Positions 43,808 through 53,839 are shown, counted from the first letter of the stretch. The stretch: DNA of 64,000 bases from DATAFF01 sp963744915 (GCA_963744915.1 CAVUUY010000009.1:248001-312000); one strand, 5' to 3'. Notes: generated by a model not told the origin, from the letters alone. Program-made: numbers and translations.

Positions 43808-45679
43808 TCAACTTGATGCGGTGCTGATTGTCTGCAGCAGCGCGCCCTCCTCGGCCGGTTCCGCGGGCGGCTCCTTCTTCTCCGCAATGGGGACGCCCAG
43901 CCATTCGGCGGTCTGGGCGAGGGCATCCTGCAAATTATAGGCGACCCGGTCCACCAGCATCCCCGCAGCCGGGTCGCGGGCCGGCGGGCCGGGAGGCGGG
44001 CTGAGATAGCACAGGATGGTCTTGGCCTGGGGCGCCTGGCGCTTGAGGCGGCGGGCAAGAAAGCGGACGAAGGCCTGGGGGTGGGAATCGAGATAGCACA
44101 GGCAGATGACCTTGGCCTGGGTGAGGTCGATCATCACGCCGGGATCGCGCGACAGGCGCACCGGGGCGGCGGCGCGGGCGGCGATGCCATTGGCGCGCAG
44201 GCCGGCAACCGCGGCCTCGGCTGCGGCGTGGTCGAGCTCGGTGCGCCCGCCGATGCAGATGACCGGCGCATCCGGCCCGGTCGGGGCGAGCTCCTCCTTC
44301 AACTGGTCCTCGAGCTCCTCGAACACGAAGATCGCATCGTCGGCGAGCTTGGCGCGGGCTTCGGGAGTGGTGGTGCCGCGCAGCCGGTCGTTCTCGGCGA
44401 GCCGCAGCATGGGAATGACCACCTGATCGAGAAAATTCATCGGCGAGGTCTCGGCGATCGCGGTCTCGGCGACGGCGACCGCCTCCTCGACATTGCCGGC
44501 CAGGAGCCGCTGATAGAACCGCTCCTCCGGCGCCAGCACCGGGTCGGAGCCGAGGAGAACGCCGAGAAACTCCAATTGCGGCACGTAGCGGCCGATCACG
44601 ACGAGACAGACGGTGAGGGGGGTGGCGAGAAACAGCCCGACCGGACCCCACAAGGTGGTCCAGAACACCGCCGCAAGAATGATGGCGAGCGAGGAGAGGC
44701 CGGTGCTCGAACCGTACAGCCAGGGCTCGACCGCGTTGTTGATGATGAGCTCGACGACGAGGAACAGCCCGATCACCAACAGCAGCATGGTCCAGCCGGG
44801 GTCGGTGGCGAAGGCCAGCACCGACGGGAACAGGGCGGCGAGAAATGGCCCGAGATAGGGAATGAACCGCAGGATGGTGGCGAGCAGGCCCCAGAGCAGG
44901 GCATTGGGGATGCCGATCAGATAAAGGCCGATGCCCACCGGGACGCCGTAGCAGAGGTTCACGACGAGCTGCATCAAAAGATAGCGGCTGACCCGTTCGG
45001 CAGCATCGTCGAGCACGCGGGTGCTCTTCTGCATGTCGCCATGGCCGACCAGGCGGATGAAGCGGTCACGCAGGTCGGTGCGCTCGATCAGGACGAAAAT
45101 GACGAACACGATCACCATGCCGGCGGTGACAAGGGGGGCGATCAGGGGTCCGGCAATGGTGCGGAGGACTTCGAGGGGGCGCAGCTCGGGCTGCTCGATG
45201 ACCACCGGCACCGGGCGGCGCTGGTCGGCGGGGAGGGCTGGCCCGGACTTCGTCTCAGGCCGGTCGGCGGAGAGCTCGCGGGACAGGTCCTCGACCGTGT
45301 GGGTCACTTCCTCGATGGCGGCCGAGCCGAGGCCGTAGGAACGGAGCGAGCGGAGCTTGGTCGATATCGTTTCCTTGTAGCTCGGGACGCTCGATGCGAG
45401 CTCGATCAGCTGTCCGCCGACCAGCAGCGACACCCCGCCGATGATCAGCACGGCGAACAGGACAGCCACCAGCACGGCAGCAATGCGCGGGACCTTGAAG
45501 CTGCGCAGCCAGTCGACCAGCGGAGCAAGCGCAAAGGCCAGGAGGATCGCCAGCGCAAACGGGACGAAGATGTCGCGGCCGAAATAAAGCGCGGCAAGCG
45601 CAAGAAAAATCCCGCCGGCATTGACGACCGGCGAGGCCGGCGCCACCGGTTCGCTGGGCTGTGGACGCTCTTCAGCCAT
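43808..45679 (-). CDS. AI-2E family transporter (PerM-like) with extra C-terminal domain
   Basis: A 623-residue protein. The first 380 residues are the AI-2E/PerM membrane domain (LALAALYFGRDIFVPFALAI at the start, then later GIPNALLWGLLATILRFIPY and LEFLGVLLGSDPVL). The extra 240 residues are soluble. They contain a helical linker and a Rossmann-like part (PVICIGGRTELDHAAAEAAV, then KVICLCYLDSHPQAFVRFL) resembling a B12-binding or MerR-type effector fold without the DxHxxG motif. GAGGATTTCC precedes ATG 45679. It follows the PilZ gene by 8 bp and is probably cotranscribed. Confidence 0.8.
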   Translation of the reverse strand: MAEERPQPSEPVAPASPVVNAGGIFLALAALYFGRDIFVPFALAILLAFALAPLVDWLRSFKVPRIAAVLVAVLFAVLIIGGVSLLVGGQLIELASSVPSYKETISTKLRSLRSYGLGSAAIEEVTHTVEDLSRELSADRPETKSGPALPADQRRPVPVVIEQPELRPLEVLRTIAGPLIAPLVTAGMVIVFVIFVLIERTDLRDRFIRLVGHGDMQKSTRVLDDAAERVSRYLLMQLVVNLCYGVPVGIGLYLIGIPNALLWGLLATILRFIPYLGPFLAALFPSVLAFATDPGWTMLLLVIGLFLVVELIINNAVEPWLYGSSTGLSSLAIILAAVFWTTLWGPVGLFLATPLTVCLVVIGRYVPQLEFLGVLLGSDPVLAPEERFYQRLLAGNVEEAVAVAETAIAETSPMNFLDQVVIPMLRLAENDRLRGTTTPEARAKLADDAIFVFEELEDQLKEELAPTGPDAPVICIGGRTELDHAAAEAAVAGLRANGIAARAAAPVRLSRDPGVMIDLTQAKVICLCYLDSHPQAFVRFLARRLKRQAPQAKTILCYLSPPPGPPARDPAAGMLVDRVAYNLQDALAQTAEWLGVPIAEKKEPPAEPAEEGALLQTISTASS

Positions 45680-45687
45680 GGAAATCC

Positions 45688-45987
45688 TCACAGACGCCCA
45701 TCGTCAGCAGGGCTTATCGCTTCCCGCCAGCCGGCGGCCGGGTCGGGCCAGCGCCGTCGTGCAGGAATGATCATATCTTCTCGGACGATGAGCAATTCAA
45801 AGTGTTCAGGAATGCTTATGGACGAGACGAGTTGCACGCGTGCGCCACTGAGGCCAAAATCGCGAATGGTGCAATCCAGGATTGTCCTGGCCGGCGGATC
45901 GATGATGCGACCTTCCTTGAGCGCCCGAAACCGCTTGTTTCCCGATATTCTTCCATGGCTGCACGGTTCAGCCCTACTCGAAGTCAA
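45688..45987 (-). CDS. PilZ-like domain protein
   Basis: A 99-residue protein ending 8 bp before the AI-2E gene start. Residues around GNKRFRALKEGRIID and the strand set TIRDFGLSGARVQL fit a PilZ fold, which binds c-di-GMP through an arginine-rich RxxxR near the start and a (D/N)xSxxG motif; here the latter reads DFGLSGA. I could not find an ATG and use TTG 45987, so the start is uncertain. A role in c-di-GMP signalling to the adjacent transporter is inferred. Confidence 0.6.
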   Translation of the reverse strand: MTSSRAEPCSHGRISGNKRFRALKEGRIIDPPARTILDCTIRDFGLSGARVQLVSSISIPEHFELLIVREDMIIPARRRWPDPAAGWREAISPADDGRL

Positions 45988-46215
45988 TTGCTGCCAATGG
46001 CTGGATCATTATTTCGCTGTTTCAGTCGCCGCGCGCCGACAAAGCTTGGGCGATGCTGAAATCGATTGCCGAGGTCAAAGAACTCGATAAACATCTCGCA
46101 TCACAGCGGCAAGCGGTGGAAGATCAAGCTCTTGGCGCCGCATGGGCGTTGCTAGCATTCGCTGGTGGAACATCGTACTGTCCGCGGCGGCGGACGCGAA
46201 AATTCGACAGCCGGC

Positions 46216-47964
46216 ATGGTGAAAGCATATTGGGAGGCACTGGCGCGCTCCAGGCGGAGATCGCTGGCGTTGCTTTGCATCGGAATCCCGGCGATCCTGT
46301 TCGGGGCTGCCGCATGGTACGACCACGAGATTTCCCTGCGCGCGGCGCGCGAGCAGGTGTCCTCGACCGCCGATGCGCTTGCCGAGCATGCGCGGACCGT
46401 GCTGAGCTCGGCCGAATTGGTTCTCGATCGGGTGGCCGACCGGATCGACAATGCCAGCTTCGAGTCGCTTGCAACCTCGTCGTGGCTGCATGACCGCCTG
46501 CTGCAGATCGCCCGCGACCTTCCGGAAGTGGAATCGATCTTCGTGGTGGATCAGAGCGGCCATATCGTCGCGAGCAGCCGGGCTTTTCCCATGGTCCGCT
46601 ACGACGTCAGCATGCGGGACTATTTCGTGGTCGCCAACGAGGGATCGACCGCGGTCTATGTCAGCGCGCCGTTCCGCGGCAAGATGTCGGGGACCGTGGC
46701 GTTCACCGTCAGCAAGCCTCTCATCCGCAACGGCAAGTTCGACGGCGTCGTCGCCGTCACGCTGTTTCCCGGCTATTTCCACGATTTCTATCGATCGGTC
46801 CTGAAACATCCGGATGCGGCGACCGCCGCGCTGGTGCGCAGCGACGGGCATGTGCTGGTGCGCTACCCCCAGACGTCGCGGGATATTCTGCGGCTCGCAC
46901 CGGACGATCCGCTGGGGCGGGCGGTGGCGAGCAACGTGCCGGGCGGCACGCTGTGGGCGAAGTCCTCGATCAGCGGCCGCGACGAGGTGGCGGACTACCG
47001 GCGCGTCGAGCATCAGCCGCTCTATGCGGTCTTCGCCCTCGACCGGCAGGCCTATCTGACGCCGTGGTACTGGCGGGTTGCCGCCTGGGCAGCCTTTGCC
47101 GCCCTGGCTGGGGCGGCCATGTTCCTCGCCATGGACCAGGTCACGCGCCGCCTGGAGAGGGAGAAGGAGCAGCTCAAGCTCCTGCTGGCCGAGGGCGAGC
47201 GCCGGCGCGAAGCGGAGTCGCGGCTGCTGCAGTCGCAGAAATTCGAGGCGCTGGGTCAGGTGACCGGAGGCGTGGCGCATGATTTCAACAATCTCATCAG
47301 CGCCATCATGGGCGCGCTCGCCATGCTGCGCAAACGGGCGAACGATCCCAAGCAGATCGAGCTGCTGGCGCTTGCCGAGGAGGCGGCCGACAAGGGCGCC
47401 AAGATCACCCAGCAGATGCTCGCCTTTGCCCGCCGGGAGTCGATCGAAGCGGAAATCGTCGACGTCAACGAGGCGGTGAAAGGCATGAGCGAGCTGCTGC
47501 GCCATACGGTTGGGCCGGGCGTCACCATCAGCTACGAACTGGGAGCGGACGTGCCCCCCGCCAGGATCGATCCCGTCGGGTTCGAGATGGCCATCCTGAA
47601 CCTGGCAGGGAACGCCCGCGATGCCATGCCGGAGGGCGGCACCCTGATCATTGCCACCGCCAGGGCCGGCAAAGCGGGCGGTGCAGCAAACCAGATCGTG
47701 GTCGCGGTGAGCGACAATGGCAGCGGCATGTCCGAGGAGGTGCGGCAGCGGGCGCTCGAGCCGTTCTTCACCACCAAGGGGCCCGGTCGCGGCACCGGGC
47801 TCGGACTGGCGAGCGTGTACGGCTTTGCCACCCAGTCCGGCGGCTCGGTCACGATCGAGAGCAGCATCGGGACGGGGACGACGGTGCGGATGGTGCTGCC
47901 GAGCGCGGCCCCGGGTGGTTCGGATCACCAAGCCTCGACCAAACAATCCACCATGTCCACATAG
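46216..47964 (+). CDS. Sensor histidine kinase with Cache-type periplasmic domain
   Basis: A 582-residue kinase. Membrane segment 1 lies at about 17-35, then a Cache/PDC-like sensor (residues 45-280, SIFVVDQSGHIVASSRAF), segment 2 near 293-311 and a coiled linker. The phospho-acceptor His355 is in GGVAHDFNN, and the ATPase has NLAGNARDAMPEGG, VSDNGSGM and GTGLGLASVYG. This is the HWE/HisKA cousin used by hybrid two-component systems; no receiver domain is attached and no partner regulator is adjacent. The last ~13 residues (from SDHQAS) overlap the small frame on the other strand. Start ATG 46216 chosen over 46165. Confidence 0.85.
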   Translation: MVKAYWEALARSRRRSLALLCIGIPAILFGAAAWYDHEISLRAAREQVSSTADALAEHARTVLSSAELVLDRVADRIDNASFESLATSSWLHDRLLQIARDLPEVESIFVVDQSGHIVASSRAFPMVRYDVSMRDYFVVANEGSTAVYVSAPFRGKMSGTVAFTVSKPLIRNGKFDGVVAVTLFPGYFHDFYRSVLKHPDAATAALVRSDGHVLVRYPQTSRDILRLAPDDPLGRAVASNVPGGTLWAKSSISGRDEVADYRRVEHQPLYAVFALDRQAYLTPWYWRVAAWAAFAALAGAAMFLAMDQVTRRLEREKEQLKLLLAEGERRREAESRLLQSQKFEALGQVTGGVAHDFNNLISAIMGALAMLRKRANDPKQIELLALAEEAADKGAKITQQMLAFARRESIEAEIVDVNEAVKGMSELLRHTVGPGVTISYELGADVPPARIDPVGFEMAILNLAGNARDAMPEGGTLIIATARAGKAGGAANQIVVAVSDNGSGMSEEVRQRALEPFFTTKGPGRGTGLGLASVYGFATQSGGSVTIESSIGTGTTVRMVLPSAAPGGSDHQASTKQSTMST

Positions 47965-48038
47965 GCATCGATGTCGGTCTTGCGTTTGAGGTAGCGAGGG
48001 TTGGGACCCTTTAATTCGTCGCATTGACAGATCCCCAT
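47925..48038 (-). CDS. Small 37-residue protein, unknown
   Basis: A 37-residue frame reading MGICQCDELKGPNPRYLKRK then an acidic amphipathic end (DIDAYVDMVDCLVEAW). Its codon use looks coding and GGAGGGGAA precedes the ATG. It overlaps the 3' end of the sensor kinase gene by 40 bp on the opposite strand. It may be a truncated piece of a larger gene or a genuine small protein with two Cys; I do not recognise it. Confidence 0.4.
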   Translation of the reverse strand: MGICQCDELKGPNPRYLKRKTDIDAYVDMVDCLVEAW

Positions 48039-48255
48039 TTCCCCTCCGGCGCGCCGTGTGGCGCCTCATTATCCATGTCAATCAGATGGTTGGCCTTGGC
48101 AATGGGTGGATCTGGGGGGTGTTTCTACGCCGTTCAGCAAATGGCTCCTCACCGCCATGGCTGAACGATGCGTTCACCTAATTGAATCAGCAATCGCGCC
48201 TGCCGGGCGTATAGTTCCGTCATCGCGAAGAGAGCAGAGGCCGTCCAGGTTCACC

Positions 48256-49002
48256 ATGAATGCCGACTATTTCAGCGACCCGGGACGGCACCCGCTGATC
48301 CGCAGATTGCGGAGCATCACCGATATTGCGAAAGGGGAGCTCGAGGCACTCATGGATTTGAGGATGAAGATCGTCGAAGTCGATGCCGACACCGACATCG
48401 TCCTCGAAGGCGAGAGGCCGACACAGTGCGCGCTGATGATCGAAGGCTATGCCTGCCGCTACAAGCTCCTCGATTTGGGCAAGCGGCAGATCCTCGCCTT
48501 CAATATCACCGGCGACATGCCGGATCTGCAGAGCTATCACCTCGAGGTGATGGACCATAGTCTGTGCACGCTCAGTCCGGCGAAGCTGGCGTTCCTGCCG
48601 CACCAGACGATCGATTCCATCATCACCGCCTACCCCAAGCTTGCAGCAGCGCTGTGGCGCTCGACGCTGGTCGATGCCTCGATCTTCCGGCAGTGGATCG
48701 CCGGCGTCGGGCGGCGTCTCGCGCATGAGCGGATCGCCCATCTCGTCTGCGAGCTGGTGGTGCGCCACCGAGCGGTCGGACTGGCACCGGACTTCCGGTT
48801 CAACTTTCCGGTAACGCAGGCCGAGCTCGGGGACGCGACAGGACTTTCCGTGGTGCACGTCAATCGCGTCGTGCGGGATCTGCGGAGCATGGGCCTGATC
48901 AGCCTTGCCGGAGGGTATGTGGCGGTCCGCGACTGGGCGCGCCTCAAGGAACTGGCCCGCTTCGATGCCAGCTACCTCCATGTCAGAGGAGGAGAACCGT
49001 GA
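48256..49002 (+). CDS. Crp/Fnr family transcriptional regulator
   Basis: A 248-residue regulator. The cyclic-nucleotide-like jelly roll (residues 35-150, LMIEGYACRYKLLDLGKRQ) is followed by a C-terminal winged helix (VTQAELGDATGLSVVHVNRV, then RDLRSMGLISL). No Fnr-type four-Cys cluster is present, so it is probably not an oxygen-sensing Fnr. ATG 48256 starts the family sequence. It overlaps the downstream 80-residue gene by 4 bp. Ligand and targets unknown. Confidence 0.85.
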   Translation: MNADYFSDPGRHPLIRRLRSITDIAKGELEALMDLRMKIVEVDADTDIVLEGERPTQCALMIEGYACRYKLLDLGKRQILAFNITGDMPDLQSYHLEVMDHSLCTLSPAKLAFLPHQTIDSIITAYPKLAAALWRSTLVDASIFRQWIAGVGRRLAHERIAHLVCELVVRHRAVGLAPDFRFNFPVTQAELGDATGLSVVHVNRVVRDLRSMGLISLAGGYVAVRDWARLKELARFDASYLHVRGGEP

Positions 49003-49241
49003 CCTCACTTACTTTTCGACCGGTGCGGATTGCGACCGGCAGCGAGGACGAAGACGGCTGCCTCGTCTTCAATGACGATCACTTGATCGCCGTGCTGGTC
49101 CGCCTTTCGGATCTCCATGGCGATGCCGAGGGCAAGTGGTTCCTCGAAGCTGCCTTCGGCCATCTCGATCACACGGCCCGGCCGAGCTTCGATACGCTCG
49201 ACGAGGCCAAGAGCTGGATCGGGTCTCAGATCGAGGCCTGA
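48999..49241 (+). CDS. Small conserved hypothetical protein, 80 residues
   Basis: An acidic 80-residue protein (DEDGCLVFNDDHLIAVLVRL, then a helical tail TLDEAKSWIGSQIEA). GTG start in a GTGA overlap with the Crp/Fnr gene stop. Function unknown. The coupling suggests it acts with the regulator. Length and composition match short proteins often seen after Crp/Fnr genes in Hyphomicrobiales, but I cannot name the family. Confidence 0.65.
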   Translation: MTSLTFRPVRIATGSEDEDGCLVFNDDHLIAVLVRLSDLHGDAEGKWFLEAAFGHLDHTARPSFDTLDEAKSWIGSQIEA

Positions 49242-49243
49242 CC

Positions 49244-50194
49244 TCAGGGATCGACCGCCGCGGGCGTGGCGAAATGACATTCCGCCTTGCGGTCCCGCTC
49301 GATCACCCGCAGCACCGGGGCGGTGCCGATGCACAGCGGCTGCGCCATCGGGCAGCGCGGATGGAAGTGGCAGCCGGATGGCAGGCGTTCGGGGGAGGGC
49401 GGGTCGCCGCGCAGCACCAGGCGCTCCCTGCCGGTGCCGGGTATGGCGCCGATCAGCGCGCGCGTATAGGGATGGAGCGGATGCAGGAACAGCGCTTCGG
49501 CCGGCCCGCTTTCGACGATTCTGCCGAGATACATGACCGCGATGCGGTCACTGACATGCTCGATGACGGACAGGTCGTGCGAGATGAAGATGTAGGAAAG
49601 CCGCAGGCGGCTCTTGAGCTCGAGCAGCAGGTTCAGGACCTGGGCCTGGATCGACACGTCGAGCGCCGACACCGGCTCGTCGAGCACCAGGAGCATCGGG
49701 TCGAGCGCCAGCGCCCGGGCGATGCCGATGCGCTGGCGCTGACCGCCGGAGAATTCGTGGGGATAGCGGTCGGCAGCCGCGGGGTTCAGGCCGACGAGAT
49801 CGATCAGATCGAGGACACGCCGGCGGCGCGTCTTGCGGTCGCCAACGCGATGGATGTCGAGTGGCTCGGAAATGATCGAGGCGACGGTCATGCGCGGATC
49901 GAGAGAGGCGTAAGGGTCCTGAAAGACGATCTGCAGGTTGCGGCGGTGGAGGCGCATGGCGCCGGCGGAGAGAGACGTCAGATCGCTCCCCATGAAGCGC
50001 ACGGTTCCGGCGGTCGGCTCGATGAGGCGCAGGATGAGGCGCGCCAGGGTCGACTTGCCGCAACCGGATTCGCCGACCACGCCCAAGGTTTCGCCGGCGG
50101 CCACCGCAAGGGTCACGTCGTCGACGGCGCGAAGCGTGGTGCCACCGCCGCGGGCGGCATAATCCTTGGTCAGGCCTTCGACTTCGAGCAGCAT
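49244..50194 (-). CDS. dppF: Peptide/oligopeptide ABC transporter ATP-binding protein (DppF/OppF type)
   Basis: A 316-residue ATPase: Walker A GESGCGKST, Q-loop IVFQDPYASLDPR, signature SGGQRQR and Walker B LLVLDEPVSALD. The C-terminal oligopeptide-type tail includes GCHFHPRCP and PHEFSGG. It is the last gene of the operon and, unlike its neighbours, is uninterrupted. The ATG at 50194 lies 2 bp from the dppD stop. It energises the DppBC permease with DppD. The ligand is predicted from the operon, which carries a formamidase. Confidence 0.9.
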   Translation of the reverse strand: MLLEVEGLTKDYAARGGGTTLRAVDDVTLAVAAGETLGVVGESGCGKSTLARLILRLIEPTAGTVRFMGSDLTSLSAGAMRLHRRNLQIVFQDPYASLDPRMTVASIISEPLDIHRVGDRKTRRRRVLDLIDLVGLNPAAADRYPHEFSGGQRQRIGIARALALDPMLLVLDEPVSALDVSIQAQVLNLLLELKSRLRLSYIFISHDLSVIEHVSDRIAVMYLGRIVESGPAEALFLHPLHPYTRALIGAIPGTGRERLVLRGDPPSPERLPSGCHFHPRCPMAQPLCIGTAPVLRVIERDRKAECHFATPAAVDP

Positions 50195-50196
50195 GC

Positions 50197-51170
50197 TCAC
50201 GTAAGGGGATTCCAGCACGCGGCAGCTCGGCCGTCCGCGAAGGGGACGAGCGGTGGGGTGATCGTGGCGCAGCGGTCGAGATGCCGCGGACAGCGGCCGA
50301 AGAAGCTGCAACCGGCGCCGCGCTCGGCCGGGGCGGGGACGAGGCCGGGAATGGCGGCGAGCGGCATGCCGCGACGGGCGTGGCGGGGCGAGGCCGCGAG
50401 CAGGCCGGCGGTGTAGGGATGGCGGGGATGGCCCAGCACCTCGGCGACCGGCCCCTGTTCGGCTACGCGCCCGGCATACATGACCACGACCGTCGTCGCA
50501 CAGCTCGGCGATGACGCCGAGATCATGGGTGATGAGCAGGATGGACAGGCCGAGGTCGTCCTGCAGCGATCGCAGGAGGTCGAGATCTGCGCCTGAATGG
50601 TGACGTCGAGTGCGGTCGTCGGTTCATCGGCAATGAGCAGCTTCGGGCCGCAGATCAGGGCCATGGCAATCATCACCCGCTGGCGCAAGCCGCCCGACAG
50701 CTCATGCGGATATTGTCCGGAGCGACGCTCGGCGCTGCCGATGCCGAACCTTGCGCAGCATGCGCGATGACCTCGGGCTGGGCGGCACGGCGGCGCAGGC
50801 CGCGATGCAGCAGCAGCATCTCGGCGATCTGATCGCCGATCCGCAGCGTCGGATTGAGGCTGGTCATCGGCTCCTGGAAGATCATGCCGATGCGGTCGCC
50901 GCGGATCCGCTGCATCTGCGGCTCGCTCGCCGCTGCCAGATCGTCGCCGTCGAAAGAATGCTTGCCGGCGGTCGATGCGTGACGGCAGGCGGCAGGAGCC
51001 GCATGATGGTCTGGGCCGTCACGCTCTTGCCGCAGCCGGATTCGCCGACCAGCCCGAGGGTCCTGCCGCGCGGCACCGAGAAGCCACATCCTCGACGACC
51101 GGAACCGTGTCCCTGTCGCTGCTGAAGGCGACAGTCAGATTTCGACGCGCAGCAGGGGATCGGCGGTCAT
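50197..51170 (-). pseudogene. dppD: Peptide ABC transporter ATP-binding protein (DppD/OppD type), frameshifted
   Basis: Repaired, this is a normal OppD-type ATPase starting MTADPLLRVE, with Walker A GESGCGKSVTAQTIMRLLPP, the FQEPMTSLNPT motif, LSGG, and ADEPTTALDVTIQAQI. The observed frame breaks at several points: near 51138, 51085, 50980, 50762, 50750 and 50589 a base is missing, and near 50498 one is extra. Between breaks the translation matches the family residue by residue, so errors rather than loss of function fit best. The start overlaps the fmdA stop (ATGA). Confidence 0.7.
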
Positions 51171-52114
51171 TCGAAGACGACGCGCGGGAAATAGAACGAC
51201 ACCACCCAGTTCGGCATGTCGACGATCTCGCTGATCCTGAGGTCGCCGCAGACGCTGCACAGCATGTAGGCATCGACCGGGTTCATGTTGTAGCGCCCGG
51301 ACAGAAGGTCGATCATGCCGGAGACGGCGGCCTTGGCCGCCGTCCATCAGATCGGGACCGATGCCGGTCGTGACCTCATAGCCCTTGCACGTCGAGGTGG
51401 CGCGCGACCGGTCCCGGCGTGGTGAAGCGCGGGAAGGCGAGGTTCGCGCCCTTCACGAGCTCGAACTTGCGCCGCGAGCGAGCAGGGGCTCTCGATGGCG
51501 GTGCCGCAGACCTCGCCGTCGCCCTGGCGTCGCATGGGTGTCGCCGACGCTGAACAGGCCGCCCGCCACCTCGACCGGCAGATAGAGCTCCGTGCCGGCG
51601 GCGCATGTCGCGGATGTCCATGTTGCCGCCCATGCGCCGCGGCGGAACGATCGAGTGCTGGCCCGGCTCGGCGGGCGCAAGGCCGATGGTGCCGCAGAAG
51701 GGTTTGAGCGGCACGCGGCCGCCTGGACCATACATGGCCGGCGCCAGCGTCTTCGGCATCATATTTCCAGATGTGCAGGGCCGGGTCCTTGAACTGGTCG
51801 GCGAGCAGGCCGAAGCCCGGAATGTTGGCGGTCCAGCCCCAGCCCGAGGGCGCAAAGGAGAGGAGCGTCACCTTGATGGCGTCGCCCGGCTCGGCGCCAT
51901 CGATATAGATCGGCCCGGCCACCGGATTGACCTTGGCGAAATCGAGCCTGGCGATGTCGGCAACGGTCGAGTCGGGCGGTGAGCTGGCCCCCCGAGGAGT
52001 CCACCGGGTGGAACTCGACCGTCTCGCCGGGCGCGATGCGGACGACGGGCGGATTGTCGCGGTTCCAGCCGAAATGGCACTGGTGCTGATGGATGGTGTG
52101 GTGTGCTTGTGCAT
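51167..52114 (-). pseudogene. Acetamidase/formamidase family protein (FmdA-like), frameshifted
   Basis: Repaired, this is an acetamidase/formamidase (FmdA/AmdA family): HQHQCHFGWNRDNPPVV at the start, GGQLTA with DFAKVNPVAGPIYIDGAEPG, the GWGWTANIPGFGLLADQFKD stretch, GGNMDIRDM and VEVAGGLFSVGDTH. Extra single bases break it near 51343, 51394, 51472, 51529, 51600, 51763 and 51976; the start near 52105 is also disturbed. These amidases hydrolyse short amides to carboxylate and ammonia. Placement in the peptide-type ABC operon suggests the transporter may import amides or the enzyme may release ammonia from imported peptides; both are inference. Confidence 0.7.
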
Positions 52115-52165
52115 GAGCCCTCAGAACGCTCCCCTCCCGCAAGGAAGGGGAGCCGCGGTTGATCG

Positions 52166-53793
52166 CTACTGCGCGTCCTTGGCGAAGATGTAGTCGTAGT
52201 TCACCGGGATGTGGATCGGATCGGTGAACAGCGTGGGATCGCCGCCGAGCCGCTCCGAGTGGATAGGTGAAGCGCTTCTCGTTGAACACCGGCGCCCAGG
52301 GCGCCTCCTTCAGCACGTCGTCGAAGATGCGCCTTCCAGTCGGCGATGCGCGCGGCCTCGGCCTGGTCGTCCTTGACCATGGCGTCGGCCTTGCTCGGCG
52401 CGGTCATCGAGATCCTTGTTGCAGTATTTCGACCAGTTCCAGCCGCCCTCGACGGCGCCGGCGCAGCCGAGAATGCCATAGTAGAAATTGGCCGGATCGG
52501 GAAAGTCGGCGATCCAGGCCATGCCGCCGGACCATACCATCGGCGCCTTGCCGGAGCCGCCGGCGGCGATCACCTCGGCCTGCGCCAGGGAGCGGATCTC
52601 GGCCTTGATGCCGACCGCGGCGAGATCCTGCTGGATGGCCTGGGCGATGCGCGGGTTGGGATCGACGTTCATGGCATAGAGCTCGGTCGTGATTTCGCCG
52701 CGCCGGCCTCGTCCAGGAGCTTCTTGGCGCCTTCGGGATCGATAGGCATAACCCTTGTTCTCGGCGGTTGTAGCCGGGCATCGCCGGCGGCAGCGCCTGG
52801 GTCGCCGGTACGCCACGATTGTTGATGAGCCGGACGATGCGGTCCTTGTTGATCGCCATGTTGACGGCCTGCCGCACCTTCAGATTGTCGAAAGGCGGCT
52901 GCGTTGACGTTCATCGTGACATAGCCGGTGTGGAGCTGGTCGCCGATCGGCGATCAGGTCCTTGTTGGCGGGGTCGGCCATGATCTCGGCGAACTGGGCC
53001 GGCGGAATGCCGTCGCCGACGATGTCGACCTCGCCCTTCTTCAGTCGCAGCACGGCGACCGTCGGGTCCTGGCCGAATTCGAAGGTGAGCTTGTCGAGAT
53101 AGGGCACGCCGGCGCGGAAGATAGTCCTTGTTGCGCTCGAGCTCGATGTTCTGGCCCGGCACCCATTCGACGAACTTGAAGGCGCCGGTGCCGACCGGCT
53201 TCTTGCCCCAGTCGGCGCCCGCCTTCTCGACTTCTTCCTTCGGCACGACAAAGCCGAAATTGATCGCCATCAGATGCAGGAAGGTGGCGTCGGGCCGGGT
53301 CAGCGTGAAGACCACGGTCTTGTCGTCCGGGGTGGTCGATGCCGGACAGTTCGTTGGCCTTGCCGCCTGCCACGTCGTCATACCCTGCGATCATGCCGAA
53401 ATAGCCGCCGCCAGGGCTCTGGGTTGCGGGATTGACCGCGCGCTCGAGGGAATATTTCACGTCGGCCGAGGTCATCGGCCCGGCCATTGTGGAATTTGAC
53501 GCCGTCGCGCAGCTTGAACGTATAGGTGAGGCCGTCGTCGGAAATCGTGTAGCTCTCGGCGAGGTCGGGCTCGAGCTCGGTGGTGCCGGGCTTGTAGTCC
53601 ATGAGCCCGTCGAAGATCGACTTGATCACCGACCAGTTCTGCCAGTCATAGCCGACCTGCGGATCGAGCGTGGTCAGATCGTTGTTGAAGGTCACACTGC
53701 CGCATCCGCCCTGCTTGGGGGCTCGCGCCAGCTCGGAGCCGCGAGCCATGGCAGTGGCAACGGCGGGCAGGCGGCCAGATACAGCCGTTTCAT
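52166..53793 (-). pseudogene. dppA: Peptide ABC transporter substrate-binding protein (DppA/SBP_bac_5), frameshifted
   Basis: Repaired, this is a family-5 extracytoplasmic solute-binding protein of about 540 residues beginning MKRLYLAA. It has YDWQNWSVIKSIFDGLMDY, the TLDPQVGYDWQ start, VKFHNGGPMTSADVKYSLER, TRPDATFLHLMAINFGF, YFRAGVPYLDKLTFEFGQ, VNMAINKDRIVRLINNRG and NPRIAQ. Single extra bases occur near 52259, 52329, 52401, 52742, 52770, 52894, 52954, 53120, 53340 and 53488; single losses near 52700 and 53770. The C-terminal end reads DYIFAKDAQ. Class 5 proteins bind peptides, nickel or amides. Confidence 0.7.
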
Positions 53794-53839
53794 GAGCATC
53801 TCTCCCTGTCGTTCTGTTTCTAAGATTTCTGCCCGCATA

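Noticed and set aside
46053..46173. Two overlapping short frames, plus (MLKSIAEVKELDKHL) and minus (MRRQELDLPPL), between the PilZ and kinase genes
   Set aside because: They share the same bases on opposite strands, and neither has decisive ribosome-site or family evidence.
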